DNA of 64,000 nucleotides from Pseudozyma flocculosa PF-1 (lineage: Eukaryota; Basidiomycota; Ustilaginomycetes; Ustilaginales; Ustilaginaceae), in assembly GCF_000417875.1 (NCBI RefSeq), contig NW_006920879.1, positions 749,211 through 813,210 of the forward strand. The letters run 5' to 3'. The position numbers were made by a program, and so were the translations under genes. This document shows positions 44,801-55,242 of the stretch, one piece after another. The notes beneath the pieces were generated by a model. That model saw only the letters and a list, made by a program, of their open reading frames with translations. It was not told the DNA's origin and ran no database searches. The stretch's first letter is position 1. Each line of letters opens with the position of its first letter.

Positions 44801-47396
44801 CATCTTCCGCGACCAGGACGCTTACGAGCAGCAGCTCGAGGAAGAGGAAGCCAAGCAGCGGTTCGCGCAGCGGGCGCAGGTGGAGAAGCAGACGTTGGTC
44901 AATCCGTCGAACCCGAGCAAGAACCTCAAGAGCAACACGAGCCAGCTCCTGCGTTGGCAGCACCTCTTCCCGCGGCGCCTCAACCACCACGTCGTCAAGT
45001 GGAGGTCGATGACGACGCCGGCGTGCTTGCCCCTGACGACCCTCTACTTGCCGACCGAGGCCGACCTGCTGGCCGGCTGGACTGAGCACCCGCACACGAC
45101 GTCGGTGTCGTCAGAGACGGTCTCGTTCCTGCTCAAGAAGTCGACCTCGACGCACCCGGCGTTGGCGGTGCTGCGCGAGATGGCGTTCCACCGGCTCGCA
45201 CAAGGCTACCAGTTCATCGTGCCGGCCAGCAAGAATGTCCGGGCCGCTTCCAGTCGCAAACTCAACGACCCAAAGCACTTCTCCCTGCGCTGGCCCTCGG
45301 AGCTGCTGCAGCCGGGCAACCTGTCTGCCGGCAACCCGATTTTCCTGAGCATGACCAACCAGATCCACCGCATCTCGTACGATCGGCAGGCGGGCGCCAT
45401 CAACGTCAAGCGCTACGTCCGGCGCACAGAGTACAACACAGACCCGATGCAGTACGAGTGCTGCGTGTGGCCGAGGAACTTGCCGGGATATCAGACGGTC
45501 AAGGCCAAGTTCAGCTATCCGGACTCGGCGAGCTACAACTGGACCTACCTCGACTCGCTCATCGCCGGCTACGTCGACGAGCGGTTCGTCGACTCGCTGC
45601 GCTACTGGCGGACGCGCTTCGTGCTCGTCCCCACCGAAGGCTCACCGCCGCCGATGAAGGCGCCCACCGGCGAGGACCTCGACGACGAGGAGATCCGCCT
45701 GCTCGGCACCGACAAGCTCGCTGAACTCTTCCACCGTGCGCGCTACGTCAGGAGCCGCGAGGAGCGAGACGCCACCATGGCACCGCGCTTCCTGCCCACC
45801 TCGCTGGACCCGGCGCTGAGTCTAAGGGACGACGAGTTCATGAAGCAGCTGCTGGCCGCCGATGAGGCCGCACAGCATCGGACCGCGCAGCCATACTCTG
45901 CGGCATCGTCCAAGAAGCGCCACAAGAACGCTCTGGCGGGACGGTCGCTCGAGCTGGTTGCCAAGGACATGCGGACCAACGGCCTGGTCATCAATGACCG
46001 GCTCTGGCACCGCATGACGTACGCCGACATCTTCACCGGCGCCGACTTTGTCACCTGGATGTGCCAGGAGTACAGCGACGTCCATTCGCGCGAGGACGCC
46101 GTCGAGTGGGGGATGCAGCTCATGGACGGCGGCCTGTTTGAGCACGTCAACAAGACCCACGGCTTCCTCGACGGCCACTACTTCTACCGCCTCGCCAGCG
46201 AGTACGGGGGCATCCGATCCGCAAAGAGCTGGTTCCGCGGCTCACGCTCCAACCACGGCGACGATGTCTCGCCCAGCCGCGGAGGCTCGTTTGGCGAGAA
46301 GGACGCGCCGCGCCGCTCGATTGCCATGGGCGGACCGGGACCTCAGGGTCGGCGCCAGCCGTCCGGCGGCTCCTCAGACTCGGGTCACCCGCCGACGCTG
46401 GGTGGGCACAGCCGCCAGCCGTCGGTGTCGCACCCACACCCCACGCTCAGCATGACGAAGCGCAAGAGGCGCGTGCAGCTCAGCCGCTCGCTCATCATCG
46501 ACGTCGACCCGGGCCGCCGCAGCGAGCGGGCCGAGGTGGCCTTCTTGCACCACGACGTGGCGCACAATCCGGATAACGGCTTCAACTTCCAGATCCACTG
46601 GCTTGGCACCACGGCGCGCTTCATCGAGGACATTGTGCAGAACTGGACGCGGACCGTCGAGAGGTATGGGCTGCGGCTGATCGAGGCCCCCATCGGGCAG
46701 ATCAAGGACGTGACGCAGCACAACCCGTTCCAGGCGCCCGTGCAGATCGAGCTGAGCCTGCCGCCGCCACACCCGTCGACGTACGCGCACCGGCTCCCGC
46801 CCAACACGATTGCGGAGCAGTACTTTGAGTACGCGCTGCTGCGCAGGTTCGGCTTCATCCTCGATCAGGAGGCCAGCGACCGGTACCCCAAGGACGTCGA
46901 CATTGTCTATTCCTCGCGGCCCTCGCACTTTGAGTACTCGCAGTTTGTCCACCGGTCCGGTGTCGGCTTTGTCCAGGTGCTCGGCGGCAAGGCGGGCTTC
47001 CTCTGGCTCAACAACCGCCTCTTCACCTCGCACCTCTCCATCAACCCGCGGCAGTCGGGCAAGGGCAAGGAGGGCGGACCGGCCCAGTCTCAGCTCCACC
47101 ACCTCCACCATCAGCATCAGCACCAGAACCAGCAGCAGGCCCCCGACCCGGACAAGGTGCGGCGCGAGTTCACCGAGTTTTGCGCCGACCCGCTGGCGCT
47201 GGAGCGCTTCTACCGCCAAGTGCTGGCGCAGCTGTTTGAAGTCGAGAGGGAGGCGGCGGAGCAGCAGCGGATCCGCGAGGAGAGGTTCCGCGCCGAGGTG
47301 CAGCGCGAGCTCGAGCTGCTCGAGCAGAAGCAGCAGGAGGCCAACGAGCAGCAGCAGCAGCCGGCGCCCGGACACACGCCAGAGTCGAGCGGATGA
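41874..47396 (+). CDS. IML1: GATOR1/SEACIT subunit Iml1 (DEPDC5 orthologue)
   Basis: Intronless, 1840 residues from the ATG at 41874; the open frame extends a few codons further upstream but without ATG. Iml1/DEPDC5 with Npr2 and Npr3 is the GTPase activator for the Rag/Gtr GTPases and restrains TORC1 on the vacuole when amino acids are low. The N-terminal conserved block has [40 protein letters not shown] and [15 protein letters not shown], then the SABA-type region ending in [21 protein letters not shown] long Ser-rich linker follows (about residues 660-1000). The DEP domain is at ~1375-1440 ([36 protein letters not shown]), and the C-terminal domain includes [20 protein letters not shown]. 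The C-terminus is a Gln-rich coiled coil. Confidence 0.95.
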   Translation: MTSNFAPSGRVNSLSVDRFSNASDRRRSSSSRPQRPLINERPVILWTHEPPNFSTKEVVLSPDYSLPHLSEGDLLRLTLPAKAPTSTSKNGPPPATPGHARGHRKGLKPSFVFRPVHALADPDFAAKQSQLQISISKNLASIYGFHNRAEAVLTRVSKEENTIDHVELYFRDQYVGRADMWRFLQNLEDTCVYCGQKIVLAGSVRATIGRIFIKEKKVTSGYVAASTKAIFRSESAKYNLFIQLAREMWEFDEDGEIYYEKALQGFIPELLKRWRSVQTNHVLSITLFARVHYDESELHMLEGPIRIDGQGRWYIDYYKVVVDLETNCDWSAILTSLKEEFFRFQHDILLLRRPVSGPAASQEELHADLIRDRVHLAGRLSYSYEGNLLEAINLTLNPFDEHYIDRDLNRTGLSIVFLTAGTGHFEVDKRLLRITTERMIENGIGLDLVCLTKMPLHSVPLFHFKSHYPDQREAGPPDPRQQNNSWSKRRGPPGAGPGGSRTLTHRHSSQRLGTAAPSSSAPPDPLYFDAKRPDEDEEDFYSMPHWVDCSFYNLQQDKPFRADRFVPRCKMYEVQMMGIMENQISDIAIPYLDLRAAPKASSVQSSFYLPRHVGPPGSAFVSEPAASGFSDLALVGLTPKEQRRIARERFDRDVFADVEPSVKSLVKPATASIESPVNSDFQRPFDRPELKRTNSSGYGKQSVSASSTSPNKQGHPKLSALRTSRLGRESSIASSGHDSMPPSPTKTRFGLPPTGESPEEAKYALPTRPLSQVMAQSTSRPASIRSTSTFPRGLRLLEPIGKAKALVAPTDAVLSATSHPLNEEEEAEEASEHLSAATAASRPGSRTVSLSKATSPTRRGKGYGSAASWLWNSLTGGGAGTKADHASASGSSEADVQGQDLNSTPATRRIQEVLASQLRSNLDRERSPSKRSVNSPGILSRTSSLLSVHEAAHIAPIKIPAQVAIRSRQEAEAEERIFRDQDAYEQQLEEEEAKQRFAQRAQVEKQTLVNPSNPSKNLKSNTSQLLRWQHLFPRRLNHHVVKWRSMTTPACLPLTTLYLPTEADLLAGWTEHPHTTSVSSETVSFLLKKSTSTHPALAVLREMAFHRLAQGYQFIVPASKNVRAASSRKLNDPKHFSLRWPSELLQPGNLSAGNPIFLSMTNQIHRISYDRQAGAINVKRYVRRTEYNTDPMQYECCVWPRNLPGYQTVKAKFSYPDSASYNWTYLDSLIAGYVDERFVDSLRYWRTRFVLVPTEGSPPPMKAPTGEDLDDEEIRLLGTDKLAELFHRARYVRSREERDATMAPRFLPTSLDPALSLRDDEFMKQLLAADEAAQHRTAQPYSAASSKKRHKNALAGRSLELVAKDMRTNGLVINDRLWHRMTYADIFTGADFVTWMCQEYSDVHSREDAVEWGMQLMDGGLFEHVNKTHGFLDGHYFYRLASEYGGIRSAKSWFRGSRSNHGDDVSPSRGGSFGEKDAPRRSIAMGGPGPQGRRQPSGGSSDSGHPPTLGGHSRQPSVSHPHPTLSMTKRKRRVQLSRSLIIDVDPGRRSERAEVAFLHHDVAHNPDNGFNFQIHWLGTTARFIEDIVQNWTRTVERYGLRLIEAPIGQIKDVTQHNPFQAPVQIELSLPPPHPSTYAHRLPPNTIAEQYFEYALLRRFGFILDQEASDRYPKDVDIVYSSRPSHFEYSQFVHRSGVGFVQVLGGKAGFLWLNNRLFTSHLSINPRQSGKGKEGGPAQSQLHHLHHQHQHQNQQQAPDPDKVRREFTEFCADPLALERFYRQVLAQLFEVEREAAEQQRIREERFRAEVQRELELLEQKQQEANEQQQQPAPGHTPESSG

Positions 47397-47709
47397 TTCG
47401 TCAAGCAGCAATTTGCAGTCTGGTCCCGGCAAGGGACGTCTACCCGCCCTGCATATGAAGGGCGCTCCGAGGGCGCATCTCCGATCCCGGCGCAATCAGC
47501 ATCGGCCAGTGGGCAGCCACCGACACCGACGCCGAACGGATGCGCCACCAACTAATCCAGCATCTCACAGCCGCGCCATTGGCTCAACCACCTCTGTAAT
47601 CTATCTCTATCCAGCTGCGCCACCCTGCTGCCCGCGACTATACATCGACGCCGTCGAATGTATTCGCTCTGCGTTGCAGCCCGCCCCGACGACCGCCGCA
47701 CGCGGCATC
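47397..47709. other. Convergent intergenic region IML1 / ATP-grasp gene
   Basis: 313 bp between stop codons of two long genes. Nothing seen besides presumed 3' UTR sequence. Confidence 0.5.
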
Positions 47710-49548
47710 TCAGCACTCAAAGATGCGAGCGGTGCTGACGTTGATCCTGCTCCACTTGTTGCGCCGCACGAGGAGCTGCCAGAGGAGGAGCTGGGGCCAC
47801 TGGAGGTGGTAGAGGGCAAAGTAGGGCCACGGGTCGTCCTTTGCGAAGCTGGGGTCCGTCAGGGGCGGGATGACGGCGGGCATGTCGAGGTCAAAGACGG
47901 TGCTGCGCGGGGCCTTGGTCGGCTCGCCGTCTTCGGCCGCGGCGGGGATGGCGACGAGCGACTTCTGGTCCTTGAGGGCGAGCGCGGCGTAGGGACGCCA
48001 CAGCGGGTGGACCCGGCTCGTCAGACTGTCGACCCAGCGCGGCAACAGGGCGGGGAGGATGCGCGCGGGCAGGTCGTGGCCGATCCAGCTCTTGGACAGA
48101 TTGGAGCGATCCGCGTACGCCAGCTGGATGAGGTTCTTGGCTCGTCCGAAGCGCTCGCCCAGGCCAGCAGGTCGACGGGGCGATGACGACGATGCGAACA
48201 AATCGACGTCGCGGGCAGGTGCCTGCTCCATTACCGGGAAGCGGTGGACGACCTCGGAGCTGCGCAGGCTCGACGGGGTTAGGGCATCGGCGAGGTGGCT
48301 GTACCCGGACAAGAGGCAGATGGCCGTGTGGACGCGCGGGTTGCACTCGATGGCGACCAGCCGCTCGGGCGAGCTGCCGTCAGCCGTGGCGGGCTGGTAG
48401 ATGAAATCCATCGAGAAGGCGCCCGTGATGCCGGCCTGCTCGGGCGCGTCCCTGCCCAGCAGGCGGTGTCGGGGCCACTCGGACCCATCCCGTTCCGAGA
48501 GGGCGCGCAGGCGTTCGAGGAACGAGTGGGTCCACTCGAGGGCCAGACGGCCGATGTGGGTGTTGCCGGCGGGGTGGTAGGTCATGAGCATGTCGTTGCT
48601 GGGGCAGCACACGAAAGCCGTCATCTCTCCGTCGATGACGGTGGCGTGAGTGCACCACTCGCTGGCCCGCTGCGCCGGGTCGCGGTCGCCGATGAACTCC
48701 TGCAGGATGTAGGGCGTTTGGTCGCACAGCGGGATGGGCAGGTTGCTCAAGCGGCGCTCCGTGGCCGCCCAGTCGGCTCGGCCGGACTTGGCGTCGGTGA
48801 GCGGGTAGGTCGTAAGGTCGGCGCGTCCGACGTCGTCGAGCTCGGCGGCGCACTTGAGGATGCACAGCGGGTAGCCCGGCTGGCGCAGCGTGTCGAGTGC
48901 CTCTTTGACCGAGTAGACGATGTCGGAGCGCGGCGCGGGCAGCTCGAGCTGGTCGAGGAGCGTGATGAACTTGTCCTTTTCGTGAAGTGTCTCGACGAGC
49001 TCGGGCGACTGGATGATGCTTCGCACCTTGCCGCCGGTCTCGGTGAGGAGGAGGTCGGCGAATTCGGCGTCCTGCCCCGTCGACCCTGCACCGGAGCAGG
49101 GGAAGAAGAGGTCGACGTCCTCGCGCCTGGCGACATCGAGGAGCGCCTCGATGTAGGGCGTCCGCTTTCCGCCGTCCCTGGCAGGCAGCGAGGAAGGGGC
49201 GATGAGGTGGAATGCCGAGACCGAGTTGGAGAAGCGGGCCGAGGCGAGATTGCCCCAGCCGCGCTCCTCGACCAGTACGACCCTCCAGCCCTGGCGCCCA
49301 AAGGCGCGACAGGCGGCGAGCGACTTTTGCATGCGCGCGCCATTGATCAGCACGGTCTTTGGGCGTCGGCCTTGGATGGCCCGTCCTCGATGCTGCCGCT
49401 TGCTGCGCGAGGTGGAAGAAGGGTGGGTGAGGGAGAAGAAGGCGGCGACGGCGAAAGAGGCGGGCGCGAGGAGGAGCGAGAGGCCGAGCAAGAGCAGCGT
49501 CGAGAGTGTCGACTGCAGCCGCGAAGGCAGCACGGGCGATGCCGGCAT
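47710..49548 (-). CDS. MysC-like ATP-grasp enzyme with N-terminal membrane segment
   Basis: Intronless, 612 residues from the ATG at 49548; a longer start at about 49665 (MGFSLHYHHHH) is less likely. An N-terminal hydrophobic segment (LSTLLLLGLSLLLAPASFAV, ~14-35) is followed by a basic stretch and then an ATP-grasp domain: KTVLINGARMQKSLAACRAF, LASARFSNSVSAFHLI, TPYILQEFIGDRDP, EWCTHATVIDGEMTAFVCC, and ITGAFSMDFIY with VAIECNPRVHTAICLL, the metal/ATP-binding end. This order, including the membrane anchor, closely resembles MysC, the ligase that joins glycine to 4-deoxygadusol in mycosporine biosynthesis, and related fungal enzymes. The usual partners (a 4-deoxygadusol synthase and an O-methyltransferase) are not next to it. 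The C-terminal ~200 residues are extra. Substrate unknown. Confidence 0.6.
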   Translation of the reverse strand: MPASPVLPSRLQSTLSTLLLLGLSLLLAPASFAVAAFFSLTHPSSTSRSKRQHRGRAIQGRRPKTVLINGARMQKSLAACRAFGRQGWRVVLVEERGWGNLASARFSNSVSAFHLIAPSSLPARDGGKRTPYIEALLDVARREDVDLFFPCSGAGSTGQDAEFADLLLTETGGKVRSIIQSPELVETLHEKDKFITLLDQLELPAPRSDIVYSVKEALDTLRQPGYPLCILKCAAELDDVGRADLTTYPLTDAKSGRADWAATERRLSNLPIPLCDQTPYILQEFIGDRDPAQRASEWCTHATVIDGEMTAFVCCPSNDMLMTYHPAGNTHIGRLALEWTHSFLERLRALSERDGSEWPRHRLLGRDAPEQAGITGAFSMDFIYQPATADGSSPERLVAIECNPRVHTAICLLSGYSHLADALTPSSLRSSEVVHRFPVMEQAPARDVDLFASSSSPRRPAGLGERFGRAKNLIQLAYADRSNLSKSWIGHDLPARILPALLPRWVDSLTSRVHPLWRPYAALALKDQKSLVAIPAAAEDGEPTKAPRSTVFDLDMPAVIPPLTDPSFAKDDPWPYFALYHLQWPQLLLWQLLVRRNKWSRINVSTARIFEC

Positions 49549-50632
49549 CTCTGGTGTCGAGCAGGGGAGGGAAAGGGGAAGAGCGGAAACGGAGCCGGGG
49601 ACACTTCGAGAGCGGTGACGATAATGGTGGCAGTGATGGTGGTGGTAATGGAGGGAGAACCCCATCCACACAGAGACGGCAAACGGCAGATGACGACGAG
49701 ACCCCGAGCAGTCTAGGCTGATCAAGCGGCGGAAGAGGCGGCGACGAGCGACCGACGAGCCCCTTGCTTGGTTCGCTCGGTTTGGTCGTTGGCGACGTCG
49801 ACGATCGTCTGTCTGCTTGCTTGCTTGCTTGCTTGCTTGCTTCTTGCTTCTTGGCCGCGGGTTGGTCGCTCAATCGTCTTGCGCTGGGGCTGACATGTCC
49901 GGCAATGTCAGCCAGGCATGCCCCGGGCCTGCTGGACCCTGAGATCGCCCCGGGCGTCTGTGCATGCGCTCGTTCGAGGGGAATCCTCGCAGTCGCCGCC
50001 ATCCAACCATCCTCGATGGTCTCCAGCACCGCGAGGACGGCCTGTCCCCCGAGGTGGTCTCTGGGCCTTGTCGCGCATCACTTTCCCAGCCCATCGGCCT
50101 CTTCCGGGGTCGTTGGCCAGCCACTTCGACGACCAGCCGGCGCGGCCGTAAGAGGGCAGGCGTCGTCGGACAGTTGCCGCCCAAACGAGCAGCAGCGAAG
50201 TCGGAAGCTCCGCGCCTTGGCTTGACGAGCCACGGCCGGCCGGCCAGTTCAGCTTACGCCAGGCCAGTTGGGCTTTCCGCGTCCCGAGGAAAAAGGGAAA
50301 TGAGGGGTCAACCTCCACCTTCTCAAACGCAGGCCGGGCCAGGCCTGTGGCCATCGGTGCCAAGCCGGGGCCATCCGCGTGCAACAGGCTGCGAGCGTGA
50401 ACGTTTCCCTCGGCCTGGCCGATGGGCGGCCCCGGCCCGTATGCGCAAGCTTGTCATGGAGCCTGTTGGGCCAGGCCGGGGCCTGATCCGCTGGAAGCCA
50501 GAGAGGCTAGGCTGGGGCCGGCCAGGTGAGCATGTCGTGTGCAGCACGGCCTGATCTGGTCTACTCGCCCATGGCACGTCAGGCTCAACTCCTCGACGAG
50601 GCGACATTCCTCCTCTCCCCCTTCCCACCACC
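49549..50632. promoter_or_regulatory. Divergent region ATP-grasp gene / DUF4336 gene
   Basis: 1.08 kb without a supported gene. It holds a (CTTG)n run (49814-49840), then GGCC/AGGCC-rich sequence up to the C/T-rich leader of the DUF4336 gene. Confidence 0.45.
49814..49840. repeat. (GCTT)n tetranucleotide tract
   Basis: Six to seven GCTT units upstream of the ATP-grasp gene, degenerating into TTCTTGC repeats. Confidence 0.88.
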
Positions 50633-51825
50633 ATGGCTTCCAGCCGCTCACATCTTCTCAAGCTGCCGTTACGCATCAACTGCCCTGCCTCTCATCGCCT
50701 CGCTCGCCCGTCAACCATTTACCCGACCGCCCACGCACCTTCGTCTCGCACCATGGCCTCGACCCACTCCACCGCCGTCGACGGCGGCGACGGCGCAGGC
50801 AGCCTCAAGCAGCGTCACTCGACCGCCGGTTCGGCGCCTTCCGCAGGTCCCTCGTCGTCGCCTGCTCCCGCCAAGCCAAAGAACGGCGTCACAGCCGTCA
50901 TCCGCGAGCTGGCTCCTAGCCTGGCCATCTTCTCGTACCCTTTTAGCAGGTTCGGCATCTTCCCCGTCGGCGGCAGGAGCACCGCCGTCAAGCTCAACGA
51001 TGGCAAGGTCTGGGTGCTCGCCTCAACCCCGCTCGACGAGCCCACAAAGGCCAAGATCGAGAGCATGGGCGACGTCGCCTACCTCGTCGCGCCCGACGCC
51101 GTGCACCACCTCTTCCTCTCCCAGTACGCCTCGGCCTACCCTTCGGCCAAGGTCATCGGCGTCGAGGGCCTCGAGGAGAAGCGCAAGGACGTCAAATTCG
51201 ACGGCATCTACGGCAGGGACCCTCCCGAGACCAAGTACGGCTTCGAGAGCGAGATCCAGGCGCGCTACTTCCCCACCTTTGCCAACAAGGACGTCATCTT
51301 CAACCACGTCGAGACGCGCACCCTCATTACCGCCGACCTGCTCTTCAACCTGCCCGCCCACGAGCAGTACCGCAACACGGCCAAGGGCGCGCCCTCGAGC
51401 CCCATCCCCTTTCTCAACTCGCTGTCGAACTACTTCACCCCAGACAGCTCGTTCCACAAGACCTTCCTCGGCTTCGCCGGCGTCGGCGGCACCATCCCGC
51501 ACATGCCCAAGGGAGGCTCCAAGGACGAGAGGAGGAAGAGGTTCGCCCAGGACGCCGCAGAGGTGGCCAAGTGGGACTTTGACAGGATCGTCATGTGCCA
51601 CGGCGACGTGATCGAAAAGGACGGCAAGAAGGCCTGGCTTTCGGCCTGCGAAAAGGTAAGTCGCGCGGCCGACGGGAGGCCAGAAGGGCGGCGCTCGACC
51701 AGCGGCGGCGGCGACGACGACTACGACGACGACTAACACGGGTTGTCGACCTCTTTGTGCCTGTGGACCGCGTCGTCTTTGATGCCCATCAGTACCTCGA
51801 TCCCAGCGGCAACCCCAAGGTCTGA
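50633..51825 (+). CDS. DUF4336 domain protein, possibly mitochondrial
   Basis: Exons are 50633-51655 and 51793-51825 with a 137 bp GTAAGT intron, 351 residues. DUF4336 proteins have a metallo-beta-lactamase-like fold of unknown reaction. The conserved body starts SLAIFSYPFSRFGIFPVGGR, then VWVLASTPLDEPTKAKI, APDAVHHLFLSQYASAYP, EIQARYFPTFANKDVIFNHV and ends WDFDRIVMCHGDVIEKDGKK. The His residues (VHHLF, CHGD) could be remnants of a metal site. There are two good ATGs (ccaccATGG at 50633 and caccATGG at 50753); the first adds ~40 Arg/Pro/Ser-rich, acid-free residues like a mitochondrial presequence. The second exon is only YLDPSGNPKV plus stop, with a CTAAC branch point near 51733. If the intron is kept, the frame ends in a Gly/Asp-rich tail at 51736. 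Confidence 0.75.
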
Positions 51826-53013
51826 AGTGGGCGCGGCTCTTTGCGTCGATCCGTGTCCCTGATTCGCCTTGGCATCCCTGAGGCAAGAGCGTTTTCTGAG
51901 ATTGCATCTCGACGAGGTACAATCTCAAATTCGAGGTACAATCTCAAAAGGCGCCTCTTCCCTCCTGACGTGCCGGCTGGATCCGTCCTTCTTCTCTCGT
52001 GCAGCACAACGATACCCCCCAACTGAAGCGTCCCATCAGCAGCTGGCGGCCACACTGAGGGCCTCCCACCCTCCGAGAGGTGTGGCGTCCTCGTCCGACC
52101 GCGCCGCCAGTCTTCGTCGCCGTGTCGCAGTAGTCCACGCACGTCCTTTGCCGTAGCCCCTCCTTTTTACTGCCGCTACCGTCGATGCTGCCTGTCGTGT
52201 GCACCTTGTGTTGCTGAAAGAGGTGGTCGACGAGGGATCGAACGAGGGTGGATCTCTCTGCGGGCCTGTGCTCACATACACCTTCTTGGCGGTGCCGTGG
52301 GCGGTGTCGCGCTCTGGAGCGGGTTTTCACGCTCAACCCCTCGCCCTGGATTCTTCTCCAATTTGTGGCTCCCCGCCGCACAGGACGCCCTCGCCCTTTC
52401 GGCTCTTCTATCGCAAGACCGGCAGCTTTCGTCAAAGTCCTCGTGGCAGGCCGGTGTGGCCCTGTGCGATGCGGGGTTGGCTTCGTGCTCCGCCTCTACG
52501 ACAAGCAAGCAGGCCTGACGAGGCGGGCGAGAGCGACGCGGGCGGAGTACGTGTGTCTCGCTCGCGTCGAGCCAAACCGCGGCTGCTCGAGATTCTGACT
52601 ACCGGTACCTTTGTCTGTCGCACGCCTGTTCACTCGAGAGCGCGGAGAGAGGTGCGGGTCTTGATGATCCGCGCAACTGGCCGACGAGGCGTACGTCGCT
52701 ATGCAGAGGGCCGGGAACACGGAGCCAGAGAGCCGCCACGACGAGGTGGGCGAGGGAAACGGAGATATGGCGGCCGAGGGCGAGGTTGCGAAGCCTCGTC
52801 GACCCGGCCTGTTGGGGATTTCCGCTGCGATGAGGGGGGAGCCGCCCGGCCGCCAGCATGCGAGCTTCTTTGGGCGAGCGACAACGCAGGCCAGCCCGGC
52901 CCAGGCCAGGCGACGTCGAATCGGGCGAGCGAGGAAAAAAGGCCAGATCGAGCCCAGAGCCTGGAGTCGTGGCCCGAGCGGCGGCAGGCCAGAGCAGAGC
53001 CCCACCGCAAGCA

Positions 53014-53047
<34 letters not shown>

Positions 53048-53660
53048 TCACCGCCGTTGCAACCGGCGCCCCGGGCCCAAAGGGGAAGGCAGGCCCTCGT
53101 AGCCCGCTGGCCCTGGCCTGACTTGGGCCTGCCTGCCTGCCGGCCGGCCTGCCCACCAGGCCTCGTTCCTCGCTCTGTCCGGGCGGGCACGCAAGCAACG
53201 CACCGCACAGCCACCGGCCGCCGCTGCCTGCCTCTGCCCGCCTGGCCCTGCCTCGCCTTGCCTTGCCTTGCCTCGCCTCGCCGGCCTCTGCCTAGGTGAG
53301 TTAGCCTACATCTCTCTCTCACCTGCCTCCTCCTTTGAGTCTCCCTGCATCGCCCTCTCCTGCCAAACCCCGCCTTTCGTCGGCGTCATCGTCCCGAACC
53401 ACGCCCCTGCTGCCCTTCGCTCCCGCCCTTTCCTCCCGTCCCCTCCATCCACGTAGCGGAAGCCCTCCTCCGACCTTTCTTCTTCCTACCTCGTCTTCGT
53501 CTTCGTCTTCGCCGTCGCTCGTCCATTCATCGCGCTCCCCCCCAAGCAGGACGCCCACCTTTGACCGACTCTTCTAAGCCTCCTGCTCTCGTCTCCGCCA
53601 GCACCCACCGCGAGGAGCAACGCCATCGCTAGCAGCCGAAACCCGACCCCGCGTTTCAGA
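51826..53660. other. 1.8 kb non-coding region upstream of the VAP gene
   Basis: Frames of up to 366 codons cross it but have no motifs. It contains a (CAG)n tract (53016-53046), GCCTGCCTGCC and CTTGCCTTGCC runs (53115-53280), and a C/T-rich leader with CGTCTT repeats before the VAP start. A transcribed non-coding RNA is possible, with no positive sign. Confidence 0.45.
53016..53046. repeat. (CAG)n microsatellite
   Basis: About ten CAG units in the non-coding region upstream of the VAP gene. Confidence 0.9.
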
Positions 53661-55242
53661 ATGTCCGTCGAGTGAGTACCGCAACCCCTCTGTTCTTAGC
53701 ACAGCGAGGGCCGCCCCGTCGTCGAAGTCCTCGAACGTCTCTGTCGCCTCGGGGCACGGATGTCGGCCGCACGATTTGGACCCGGACCATGGACGGGCAG
53801 CGTGTCGATCTTGGCGAGGAAAGCGGTCAAACGCTCGGCCTCGGCGGTCGAACCGACGCGGAGGAGGAGGCTCGTTCAGCCAGGTGACTCGTTGAGCCAA
53901 AGAGCGAGCGGCTTGTGGCCCCGCCGGGTGGCATCCACTGCTTTCGGAGCATTCCAATCTGATTCTGGCCTTCGTCCGCTTCGCTGCTTCTCTTGGCGAC
54001 AGTCTCAACCCTCACGTCCAGCTGGGCTTCCCTCGTAAGTTGGCGAGCTGCCTTGCTGCGTTGCCTGCTGCCGCCTCGAGAGCGCTCGCCTGACCCGATG
54101 CCCTCCTCCTATTTGCGCTTCCACGATGGCTCCGCCGCGCCCAGGCCCTCTGACTCAGCTGGTCAAGCGCACTCTCCAGGTCTCGAACCCCAACAACCAG
54201 CCCGTCGCCTTCAAGGTCAAGACGACCGCACCCAAGCAGTACTGCGTTCGGCCCAACTCGGGCCGCATCGAGCCCGGCGAGAGGGTCGAGGTGCAGGGTG
54301 AGTGTCGGGGCCGCTTTCTTGGCCCCTTGTAGAGCGCAGAAAGTGATGGCGCAAGCCGCTCTTTCTCCTGTCTCCGGAGTCGCTTTTTAGGACCGAAGAT
54401 CTGACACCGTCCAATTTCCCTCTCCCATCGGGCGCTCTTTCGCAGTCCTGCTCCAGCCTATGAAGGAGGAGCCCCCGCTGTCTGCCAAGTGCCGCGACAA
54501 GTTCCTGGTTCAGTCGACGATCATCACGCCCGAGCTCGAGACCGCCAGCCTGCAGGAGATTTGGCCCCAGATTGAGAAGGAGAACAAGTCGGCCATCCAC
54601 GAGCAGAAGATCCGATGCGCTTTCCTGCCCGCCGCCACTGTTCCCGTCGCGGAAGAGGACGAGGGCGCTCCGAGCACCCTGAACGGTGACGAGGTGAGTG
54701 CACGAGGTACCGGACCCCGGTCGTGCGCGGCGTTGGCACGCGAGAGAAGGTCGCAGAACACCCCACGACGGGCGGAGCGCTGACAATTGAGACTTCGCCT
54801 TGCTCCGCGCCACCCGCAGCGTTACACGACCGTGCGAGGAGCGCCGTCGAAAGTCAACGGCGACGAGACCTACAACCCCATCGCCGCTGCTCAGAACGCT
54901 GCGGGCAACACGGACGGACCCTCGACGGAGAAGGCCAAGCAGGCAGCCCTCGCCGCAGGAGGTGCCGCTGCTGCAGGAGCTGGCGCCGCGTATGCCGCCA
55001 CTCGCGACGCCGGTGCCCGCGCTGTCAACGGCGTCACTGGCTCGACTGCCAACAAGCCCGAGAGCGACTTGTCGCCGCAGGAGATGCAGTCCGAGATCGC
55101 CCGCCTCAGAAAGGAGCTGGCGCAGGCCAAGGGCTCGAGCAGCGGTGCCACGATGCAGCAGAGCGCCGCTGGTGGCGTCCCCGTCCACATTGTGGCGGCC
55201 ATCGCCTTCGGAGTCTTTGCCGTCACCTACATCATGTTCTGA
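53661..55242 (+). CDS. VAP-family ER tether (Scs2-like, MSP domain)
   Basis: Five exons: 53661-53671, 54003-54034, 54145-54297, 54446-54693 and 54820-55242; introns are 331, 110, 148 and 126 bp and the product is 288 residues. The first two exons are tiny (11 and 32 nt) and encode MSVDLNPHVQLGFP, completing the MSP domain start; the third begins RPLTQLVKRTLQVSNPNNQP. The FFAT-binding region is intact (VAFKVKTTAPKQYCVRPNSG), followed by EPGERVEVQVLLQPMKEEPP and KFLVQSTIIT. A linker and a short coiled coil (SPQEMQSEIARLRKELAQAK) lead to a C-terminal tail anchor (PVHIVAAIAFGVFAVTYIMF). VAPs hold the ER to the plasma membrane and other organelles and recruit lipid-transfer proteins. All junctions are in phase and the intron 1 size is unusual for this window. 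Confidence 0.95.

Noticed and set aside
47710..49725. Longer N-terminus for the ATP-grasp protein
   Set aside because: The beginning of that frame at 49725 is not ATG; the His-rich extension from about 49665 is low complexity, while the ATG at 49548 places the membrane segment near the N-terminus as in MysC.
52199..53299. 366-codon plus-strand frame upstream of the VAP gene
   Set aside because: Arg/Ala/Gln-rich translation driven by CAG and GCCT repeats; no motif.
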